From contig CM042176.1 in NCBI GenBank assembly GCA_023376005.1, positions 15,546,212-15,610,211 of the forward strand: a DNA stretch of 64,000 bases, in the 5' to 3' direction. The position numbers and the translations under genes were made by a program. The notes beneath the pieces are model-generated. The model ran no database searches. It was not told where the DNA came from and worked only from the letters and a program-made list of their open reading frames with translations. Source of the DNA: Doryteuthis pealeii (lineage: Eukaryota > Mollusca > Cephalopoda > Myopsida > Loliginidae). This document shows, one piece after another, positions 56,765 through 64,000 of the stretch; within the stretch, counting starts at the first letter, position 1; every line of letters starts with the position of its first letter.

Positions 56765-57044
56765 GTGCGTGGTGCAATGGTTAAAGTCATGGGAAATGGA
56801 CTCGTCGCCCCGAGTTCAAGTCCTGCTTAATTGGATTTCACTTAGTGCTAATACCCTTGGGAAAGGTATGAATCCTACTCTCCCTCCAGCTATGGGTAAA
56901 TAGCAGGGCAGACTGGACTCTTTAACAATGGCTAGGTAACCAGTCTAGGAGAAGGAAAACTCTGAATTCAAACCTGTTAAACTCCGCTTAAGAAATTGAC
57001 CTTGTGTCGCATCCTGCTTGTGCGGAGGGGTTGGTAAATATATA
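56765..57044 (+). mobile_element. SINE S2 with 14-bp target duplication
   Basis: TATATCACTAAGAA stands at 56751-56764 and 57045-57058. Head GTGGTGCAATGGTTAAAG and CGAGTTCAAGTCC are A- and B-box-like. It ends GGAGGGGTTGGTAAA with a (TA)n tail. Confidence 0.88.
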
Positions 57045-57840
57045 TATATCACTAAGAAATAATGGTTTACATAATGGTGTGGTTAATTTGCATACTGGTT
57101 TTAACAAAACCGGGTTTAATAGATAATTTCTTATTGTTGATCTCTAATATGATTGTTTTTCTCGTTTAAAGTATTAAAAGCAATCCTATGAATGAATAGA
57201 AACCAATTGAAATATAATTAAAATAAGTGTAATCTTTTATTACACCAACCCCACTGGATGAGTTGATAAAATATATCAACGTATTTATTCTGGCTGTGTT
57301 TTTTAATAACTTAATTTTCGAGCCCGATATTATGTTATTATATCATTATTATATTATTAACTTCTACTGTTGTATGAGTCCATACTTTTTGCTAGGGGTT
57401 GTATGTGAGATATTTCTCCAATTCGTCTTCTTTCTAATTATGTGAATAATATGAAAATTGTTAAACAAAACTTTCTTAGTTAATTAGCTGTTATTTTTCA
57501 ATGGATGCCAAGTTTTACCTGAATACCTGGTCATTTAAGAATTTCATCGAAACTCTGCGCCTATAAACAAAACACTTTTCAGTTTACAAGATGTCAGACA
57601 ACGAATCCGATCAAGTTTTAACCGTACTCAGGGGAACACATAATAACATCACCTGATCATTTAATGGCTCGCATCATAATATATTTATCTCAGGAGACAT
57701 TGTAAATAGAATGAATGTAGAAATACGTGCAAGTTGATGAATAGGACAAGGAAACCCATTAAAATAAGTGTAATCTTTTTAAATGTATTCTTATTTAATT
57801 TTCTTTGTCCTAATTTAATATATTTCATTACATTAAAACT

Positions 57841-58300
57841 TGGACTTTAAAGACGTCTAGAAAGGAACAAGTCATTGTGTCCCGATTACGCATTGGTCAT
57901 ACAAGACTAACGCACTCCAATATACTCAAACAAGAACAACAACCACAATGTGGAACATGTCAAACACCTTTGACAGTTAAACACTTATTCATGGAATGCA
58001 GGTTTTTTGCTCACATCAGAAACCTTTATTTTAAAGCAAACAATATGAAAGATCTGTTTGAAAATGTCAACATGGAGGATATTCTCTCTTTTTTTAGAGA
58101 AATAAAATTATACCATAGAATATAGACATGAAACAAATCAATACCATACAACATAATCCCCAATAATGCTAACACATTTTAAAACCAATTACTAAAAAGT
58201 ATAAATATAAATACACGATATGTATCACTTCCCAACCGTTAGGCATGACATAACCCCAGATGGGTTGATATGCCGTTAACATCAATAAACAAACAAACAA
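57841..58300 (+). mobile_element. LINE-A, 5'-truncated, with 11-bp target duplication
   Basis: ACATTAAAACT occurs at 57830-57840 and 58301-58311. The 460-bp insert encodes the ORF2 tail (SRLRIGHTRLTHSNILKQ, CGTCQTPLTVKHLFMEC, stop at 58123), then the 3' UTR with GGGTTGATATGCCGTTAACA and an (AAAC)n tail. It gives the exact 3' boundary of LINE-A. Confidence 0.9.
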
Positions 58301-58406
58301 ACATTAAAACTCAAATACTTATGCCCAGAGGGTGCATATTTTTGCTCATTAGAATAATAAAAAATTATCTGGTTTATTTACATCTGCAATAGAAGATATG
58401 ATTTAT

Positions 58407-58870
58407 CTTATTATGATGCAGATTATGTAACTGTTTGTCTGTAACCAAAACTATGTCACCACTGACGTCACGATTTCCCTAGTTATTCTCAACGATTATA
58501 AAATAATCATTATTTAATCTTAATTAGTAGCTTATTTATGGACCATATTGACCTTTAGGCACCCCTGTTTGATCTCGATTAAGAAAGGACATGTTTTTCA
58601 TTTACACCGTCAATATCCGGTTGTTTTAACTGACGATTTTTAGATTTTTTTTAAAATCATAAAACTAAAGCCTATCCCTAACCCCTAACCCTAACCCCTA
58701 ACAAACAACAAGATATTGACGGTGTAAATTAAAAACTTGTCCTTTCTTAATTGAGATCAAAGGGGTGCCTAAAGGTAATTATGGTCCTTATTTATTAACA
58801 ATGTCTACTAAAGCTAGCTGATTTAGATTTGCCTCGAAACTGCCCATATCAACCACTGCCTTCTAGCACA
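58407..58870 (+). mobile_element. Helitron-derived fragment carrying MITE M3
   Basis: TTATTATGATGCAGATTATG and CTAACTAGGGAAATCG-type phrases (inverse) mark a Helitron fragment, with M3 inserted at 58540-58787. Confidence 0.5.
58540..58787. mobile_element. MITE M3 with telomere-like core, copy 2
   Basis: Ends GGACCATATTGACC and TAATTATGGTCC; exact 8-bp target duplication TTATTTAT (58532-58539, 58788-58795). The core is CCTATCCCTAACCCCTAACC. Confidence 0.9.
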
Positions 58871-58871
58871 T

Positions 58872-59090
58872 ATATTTACCAACCCTCCACACGAGCAGGA
58901 TGTGACACAAGGTCAATTTCTTAAGCGGAGTTTAACAGGTTTGAATTCAGAGTTTTCCTTCTCCTAGACTGGTTACCTAGCCATGGTTAAAAAGCCCAGT
59001 CTGCCCTGCTATTTACCCATAGCTGGAGGGAGAGTTGGATTCATACATTTCCCAAGGATATTAGCGCCATATGACAATCATATAGACGCT
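58872..59090 (-). mobile_element. SINE S2 copy, 5' end lost
   Basis: Minus-strand S2 body (GGAGGGTTGGTAAATATA end, AGCTATGGGTAAATAGCAGG region). The tRNA-like head is missing or decayed. Confidence 0.65.
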
Positions 59091-59306
59091 AGGACATGAC
59101 ATGACCAGTCAATTGATTGGGGTCTTTTTTTAAATGTATTTGAAAAGTTTTCAAAAGCGATTTTAATTATTAGTCTTCTTTCAACTGGCTCTACCTCTGA
59201 TATTGAGCACTTTCAAAGAAACAACATAAGTTGGATTTATTATTTTTGATATTGAAAATATTACATACAGTGGGAACTTGGAAAATAAACAAGACGAAAA
59301 ACATAC

Positions 59307-59369
59307 CGTAACATATGCAACGCCGTCACCTGTTGCAGTTACATTAATGACTCTAGATGTCTTTGGCAC
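59307..59369 (-). CDS. Alpha-2-macroglobulin/TEP-like gene, exon b
   Basis: A 63-bp minus-strand micro-exon: acceptor TTTTTTTTTCCATAG, donor GTATGTTTTT, phase 0 on both sides. Its 21 codons (VPKTSRVINVTATGDGVAYV plus T) fit the family pattern in which a strand ending '...V.V.G.G.A.VQ' follows the thioester domain. Joined to exon a it reads MYVLQKKV|VPKTSRV. Family members have the equivalent stretch at the CUB/MG boundary. Confidence 0.85.
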
Positions 59370-59454
59370 CTATGGAAAAAAAAAGGAACAAAATAAGGTA
59401 AATTATATATTATTATATCATTTTCTGCTTCTCTCTCGATGAGTCCGGATTAAA

Positions 59455-59510
59455 AACAAGCTCTGATGATGATTTTTATAAATCGAAATATTGTTCAATA
59501 TTAGCTATGA
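59455..59510 (+). ncRNA. Hammerhead-ribozyme-like fold
   Basis: Order of parts: stem I strand AGCT (59459-59462), CTGATGA (59463-59469), one extra T, stem II GATTT/AAATC (59471-59475, 59480-59484), GAAA (59485-59488), stem III ATATTG/CAATAT (59488-59493, 59496-59501), T at the cleavage position (59502), then AGCT (59503-59506) closing stem I. All 13 conserved core positions of the family (CUGANGA, GAAA, NUH) are present. The one departure is the unpaired T before stem II. The activity is untested. Confidence 0.4.
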
Positions 59511-59581
59511 ATATGATATAAAATATTTTCATTTTACAGCATTGTGTGTTTTCATATCCTTTTATCTATACTTATATTATT

Positions 59582-59755
59582 ATGGAGATAGGATGGATGT
59601 AGTAGAATCCGACAGTATGAGGTAGGTAAAGGATGGTGAACAAGAATGATAACTCAAAACAAATCTAAGAGTTGAAATTTTCGTCCGATTCATACGGACA
59701 TCATAGGTCAAATGATTTTTATTGAAAGCCAAATTACGTGCAAGTACAAGTGAAT
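59582..59755 (+). mobile_element. Solo arm of the Penelope-like inverted repeat
   Basis: Copies 52018-52165 (GGAGATAGGATGGATGTAGT, ATCTAAGAGTTGAAA, CATACGGACATCAT) in the same orientation, without the right arm. Confidence 0.65.
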
Positions 59756-59774
59756 TATATTATTATATATTGAC

Positions 59775-60235
59775 AGTATCTAATGCTTTGGCTAGATCAA
59801 CAAAAATCATGTAGAGATCTTGTTGTTGTTTATCAATGGCTTTTTCCTGGAGTTGTCTAGCAACAAACACCATATCTACAGTTTTCTAAAAGCACTCTAA
59901 GATTCTGGCAGGACATTTTCAGCAATATGGCCAAGAAGTCTGGAGAGTAGAATCCTGGTGAGAACATTACCCGAGGTTGCAAGGAGGGAGATGCCTCTGC
60001 TGTTGCAACACACAGCCCTATCGCCCTTTCTCTTAAACGTGGTGGACATGAGCCCCCCAAAAGCACTCTAAGATTCTGGCAGGACATTTTCAGCAATATG
60101 GCCAAGATGTCTGGAGAGTAGAATCCTGGTGAGAACCTTACCCGAGGTTGCAAGGAGGGAGATGCCTCTGCTGTTGCAACACACAGCCCTGTCGCCCTTT
60201 CTCTTGAATATACTAACAATATCTACATCTTTCCA
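59775..60235 (-). mobile_element. Inverted LINE-C reverse-transcriptase segment
   Basis: Minus-strand reading gives VCCNSRGISLLATSG-type and FVDLAKALDT motifs (RT palm). A ~115-bp stretch (GCACTCTAAGATTCTGGCAG ... CCTCTGCTGTTGCAACACAC) is duplicated in tandem at 59887-60010 and 60060-60185. Confidence 0.75.
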
Positions 60236-60239
60236 TAGT

Positions 60240-61200
60240 TCAGAAAACAGAAGTTCTCAAAATGTGTCAACCTTCAACTCCTGAACTCCTCATTAACCAC
60301 CAACCAGAGACTACGAAGCGCACCTGAAAAAGATCTGGGGCACACCAGATAACCACTGGATTAGACGGTAATCTTTTTAACCTACGAAGATTGAAATCCA
60401 AGACACTTGTCACTGTAGAGGCCATACATAAACTGCAGTATGCAGATGATACAGTTTTTGTCAGCTCTTCCCCAGATGGACTACATCGCATCATCAATGC
60501 TGTAGTTGAAGCCTACTCTTGATCAGGGCTTGCCATCAATGTTCAGAAAACAGAAGTTCTCAAAATGTGTCAACCTTCAACTCCTGAACTTCTCATTAAC
60601 CACCAACCAGTGAAAAATGTAGAGGAGTTCACTTATCTAGGATCTGTCTTAAACAACACAAACGATCTTACAAGTGAAGTGCAACGGTGGATTGGCCTGG
60701 CTTCAGCATCTTTTGGTAGGCTATCTCACAGTGTTCATGAACAGAGATCTCACCATCAATACCAAGATCTCTGTATATAAAGCTGTATGCCTATCCATAC
60801 TCTTATATGGAAGTGAGTCGTGGGTGTTATATCGCAGACACCTGAAAAAACTGGAAGCATTCCACCTCAACTGCCTCCAACGCATACTGGGCATAAAGTG
60901 TTGGCACAAAATCCCCCACTTAGAAATTAGAATCAGAGCACATATTGACCCAATTGAGACCATCTTATTGCATTGCCAACTGCAATGGTTGGGTCACACC
61001 ATCCGCATGCCTGCAGACAGACTCCCCCGTAAAATACTTTACAGTGAACTCACAGATGGCACGTGGAGGACAGGAGCCCCCCCCCCAAAAAAAAAAAAAA
61101 CGGTTCAAAGGCCATATTAAGACAACGCTGAAGAGATGTATCATCACACCTTCAAGCATGGAAGATCTGGTCTCCAATAGACCGGGTTGGTGAGACTCCT
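60240..61200 (+). mobile_element. LINE-C RT and C-terminal part
   Basis: Plus-strand frames, with a few shifts, give the RT active site (KLQYADDTVFVSSSP, ~60427-60471), GLAINVQKTEVLKMC, VEEFTYLGSVLNNT, SVYKAVCLSILLYGSESW, LNCLQRILGIK and QLQWLGHTIRMP, ending after the poly-C/A insertion at 61078-61100. A ~50-bp phrase (CTCAAAATGTGTCAACCTTC) is found at 60255 and again at 60557. This copy lies in the intron between exons a and b. Confidence 0.8.
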
Positions 61201-61379
61201 GCCACACAGGAGCCAAGTGGGGGATTGGCCTTTCTCATATTTGCTAGTTATTATAATGAAGATTATGATTCTGTCTGTGACTGATGTCACAAATCCCTTA
61301 GTTATTTATTTTATTTATGCATTAGACAATGATTTTATCATACAAATTGGACAAAGAATACACTTGAAAATCTACTTAC

Positions 61380-61529
61380 CACTTTCTTTTGGAGTACATA
61401 CATATTTTTAGCAGTTATAGGTTTGAAAGCGTAATTCCAATTGCCGGTACTAATGCGGATGAAGGCTTTAGAAGTTTGTTTCAAAAGTAGAGAGAATTTT
61501 GTAATGGCCTCCAGAGCCACGACAGTGTT
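61380..61529 (-). CDS. Alpha-2-macroglobulin/TEP-like gene, exon a
   Basis: A 150-bp minus-strand exon: acceptor TTTTCTGTATCGTAG, donor GTAAGTAG, phase 0 both sides, 50 codons. It begins NTVVALEAITKFSLLLKQ and ends ITAKNMYVLQKKV. 'DTVVAL.AL.K...' is the hallmark last helix of the thioester-containing domain in alpha-2-macroglobulin, CD109 and insect TEPs, and '..N...LQ..' is the following strand. The thioester site itself (GCGEQ) must lie in exons beyond the right edge. The product would be a large secreted or GPI-linked protease-binding or opsonin-type protein. Confidence 0.9.
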
Positions 61530-61617
61530 CTACGATACAGAAAAAAAAGAATGATATTAATATAGTATAAAGATCTTCATATAAATCAAATTTGTCTGTC
61601 ACAACATGTAATAAGAA

Positions 61618-62051
61618 GGTAATTTTCACCTTTAGTTGGCTAAATTCCTAGCAAATAAGGCAATTAGAGTAACCTCCCTTGACTTTCACTTTGAAACAAG
61701 CCGGTAGCCATTTTGAAAGTCTCTGTGCGAAATAAACAAATTTTAGATACTTTTCGAAAACAATACAACTGCATGCTTTAACACAAAAATATCATAAAAT
61801 ATTTTCTTAATAACAATTAAGTTCATTTCAGATAATTTTATGTAAGGAATTTAGCCAACTGACTTTCATTTTGAAACAAGCCGGTAGCCATTTTGAAAGT
61901 CTCCGTGCGAAATAAACAAATCTTAGATACTTTTCAAAAACAATACAACTGCATGCTTTAACACAAAAATATCATAAAATGTGTTCTTAATAACAATTAA
62001 GTTCATTTCAGATAATGCTAGGAATTTAGCCAACAAAAGGTGAAAATTACC
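61618..62051. mobile_element. MITE M1 with exact 8-bp target duplication, copy 3
   Basis: Ends GGTAATTTTCACC / GGTGAAAATTACC; AATAAGAA at 61610-61617 and 62052-62059. The interior is a near-perfect tandem duplication of ~175 bp (AACAAGCCGGTAGCCATTTT at 61696 and 61877). Confidence 0.9.
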
Positions 62052-62121
62052 AATAAGAAAACTTAGAAATTATAGCCGAGTTCAGTTACAGAAATGCGAG
62101 ATAAAGAATATAATAAAATAT

Positions 62122-62957
62122 GCAAAAATTAAAATGGCGGTTTGTGGTGTATGAATCAGAAGACTCAATCACGCAGCACAAAAACTGAATTTCTAGGGCA
62201 CAGGACACTTTAAGAGATTAATGGACGTTTTTATCATTTAAAAAAAAATTAAAATGGCGGTTTGTGGTGTATGAATCAGAAGACTCAATCACGCAGCACA
62301 AAAACTGAATTTCTATGGCACAGGACACTTTAGAGATTAATGGACGTTTTTATCATTAAAAAAAAATTAAAATGGCGGTTTGTGGTGTATGAATCAGAAG
62401 ACTCAATCACGCAGCACAAAAACTGAATTTCTATGGCACAGGACACTTTAGAGATTAATGGACGTTTTTATCATTTAAAAAAAAATTAAAATGGCGGTTT
62501 GTGGTGTATGAATCAGAAGACTCAATCACGCAGCACAAAAACTGAATTTCTATGGCACAGGACACTTTAGAGATTAATGGACGTTTTTATCATTTAAAAA
62601 AAAATTAAAATGGCGGTTTGTGGTGTATGAATCAGAAGACTCAATCACGCAGCACAAAAACTGAATTTCTATGGCACAGGACACTTTAGAGATTAATGGA
62701 CGTTTTTATCATTTAAAAAAAAATTAAAATGGCGGTTTGTGGTGTATGAATCAGAAGACTCAATCACGCAGCACAAAAACTGAATTTCTATGGCACAGGA
62801 CACTTTAGAGATTAATGGACGTTTTTATCATTTAAAAAAAAATTAAAATGGCGGTTTGTGGTGTATGAATCAGAAGACTCAATCCCGCAGCACAAAAACT
62901 GAATTTTCTATGGCACAGGACACTTTAAGAGATTAATGGACGTTTTTATCATTTTTT
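62122..62957. repeat. Tandem repeat, ~119-bp unit x7
   Basis: Seven nearly identical units containing ATTAAAATGGCGGTTTGTGG, CAATCACGCAGCACAAAAAC and TTAATGGACGTTTTTATCAT. First and last units differ by single bases. High identity points to recent amplification or gene conversion. Confidence 0.95.
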
Positions 62958-62984
62958 TTAAAAATAGTTTTGTTTTTGTTTTGA

Positions 62985-63910
62985 GTGATACTATAAAAAT
63001 GTATGAGAATGATTTTACTATAAAAGTTCATTGAAATATACTAAAAAGATGGAATGGAACATGATTTTTCTATAAAATGCATTGGACAAGGATTTTACTA
63101 AAAACAATGTACTGGACAGTAATTTTACTATAAAAATGCATTGGACAAGGATTTTACTATAAAAATGCATTGGACAATGATTTTACTAAAAACAATGCAT
63201 TGGACAGTGATTTTACTCTAAAAATGTACTGGACAGTAATTTTACTATAAAAATGCATTGGACAAGGATTTTACTATAAAAATGCATTGGACAATGATTT
63301 TACTAAAAACAATGCATTGGACAGTGATTTTACTCTAAAAATGTACTGGACAGTAATTTTACTCTAAAAATGCATGGAACAATGATTTTACTAAAAACAA
63401 TGCATTGGACAGTGATTTTACTCTAAAAATGCATTGGACAATGATTTTACTCTAAAAATGCATTGGACAATGATTTTACATTGGGCATTGGACAATGATT
63501 TTAATATAAAAATGCAATTAACAATTATTTTACAATAAAAAATGCATTTGCCAGTAATTTTACTATAAAAATGCATTGGACAATGATTCTACAATAAAAA
63601 TGCAGTGGATAGTGATTTTACTATAAAAGTTCATTGAACAATGATTTTGATATAAAAATGCAATGGACAATTATTTTACAATAAAAAATGCATTTGCCAG
63701 TAATTTTACTATAAAAATGCTTTGGACAATGATTCAACAATAAAAATGCAATGGATAGTGATTTTACTATAAAAGTTCATTGGACTGTGATTTTACTATA
63801 AAAATGCATTGAAAAATAATTTTACTATAAAAGTTCATAAGCAATGATTTTACCATAAAATGAATTGGACAATAATTTTTACTCTAAAAGTTTATTGGAC
63901 AAATATTTTA
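62985..63910. repeat. Minisatellite, ~28-30-bp unit (~30 copies)
   Basis: Unit close to GATTTTACTATAAAAATGCA plus TTGGACAAT, with TACTCTAAAA and ACTAAAAACAA variants. Same core as the array at 36952-37462. A higher-order block (~120-130 bp) is repeated around 63110-63360. Confidence 0.9.
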
Positions 63911-64000
63911 CTTCTTTCCTTGTTACTAGCGTATATTGAAAGTCTACCTATACAGGGTAATACCATAGTTAGGTTTATTTTGCCCTTAAATCCAGGAAGG

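Larger units (their letters stand above)
56567..58346 (+). mobile_element. Helitron-like relic with nested SINE and LINE insertions
   Basis: Begins TCTTATTATAATGG (A before it) and ends near GCCCAGAGGGTGCATATTTT, a weakened 3' hairpin, with CTCA instead of CTRR. It is interrupted by an S2 SINE (56765-57044) and a 5'-truncated LINE-A (57841-58300), both with clear target duplications. The remainder (57060-57830) is AT-rich with no recognised gene; a 60-codon frame at 57263-57445 is not convincing. Confidence 0.6.

Noticed and set aside
57263..57445. Small hydrophobic protein
   Set aside because: AT-rich frame inside Helitron-like relic sequence; no conserved copy or domain.

Overview
The window is nuclear DNA from an invertebrate animal. 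It is AT-rich, with split genes bounded by GT/AG splice sites, Tc1/mariner, Helitron-like and LINE/SINE transposons, TTAGGG-type internal repeats, many (TA)n, (CT)n, (CA)n and (AAT)n microsatellites, and one 100-N scaffold gap at 21505-21604. The repeat mix would suit a lophotrochozoan such as a mollusc, but nothing here proves the clade.

Genes are sparse. The clearest is the 3' part of an alpha-2-macroglobulin/CD109/thioester-protein (TEP) gene on the minus strand. Five short exons lie at 61380-61529, 59307-59369, 56389-56495, 50894-51077 and 46966-47071. All have AG/GT borders, and their phases (0-0, 0-0, 0-2, 2-0, 0-1) join without conflict. They encode the end of the thioester domain, the following CUB/MG region and most of the C-terminal receptor-binding domain. 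Upstream exons lie beyond the right edge, and the last exon was not found. The second gene-like locus is a RING/B-box (TRIM-type) reading frame at 23698-24399, lying among (CT)n blocks; its continuation is frameshifted and broken.

Region by region. 0.3-6.7 kb: Helitron-like elements with nested insertions, LINE and SINE fragments. 6.7-15 kb: LINE 3' ends, MITEs and a giant inverted repeat (8715-11510). 15-16.2 kb: a GC-rich element and a Helitron copy. 16.46-21.48 kb: a 17-copy, ~298-bp satellite that runs up to the gap and appears to derive from one MITE plus its left flank. 21.6-26 kb: (CT)n tracts, a foldback and the RING gene. 26-27 kb: a Tc1 transposase with a DD34E triad, lacking its N-terminus. 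27-31 kb: MITEs and a duplicated block. 31-35 kb: LINE, SINE, a ~205-bp tandem repeat and a six-unit tandem array of tRNA-like elements. 35-42 kb: Penelope-like inverted repeats, minisatellite, LTR-element debris, telomere-motif MITEs. 42-45 kb: a nested complex (SINE-like element in Helitron; Helitron in a TA-flanked mariner derivative). 46-61.5 kb: the alpha-2-macroglobulin-like gene, its introns packed with foldbacks, LINEs, SINEs, telomere-motif MITEs and hammerhead-like motifs. 62-64 kb: two tandem repeats.

The strongest unexplained themes are: unrelated MITE families that carry the same internal stretch of telomere-like (CCCTAA)n repeats; a satellite built from one such MITE; several MITE families with GG...CC ends and 8-bp target duplications; and self-cleaving-RNA-like folds near Penelope-like repeats.
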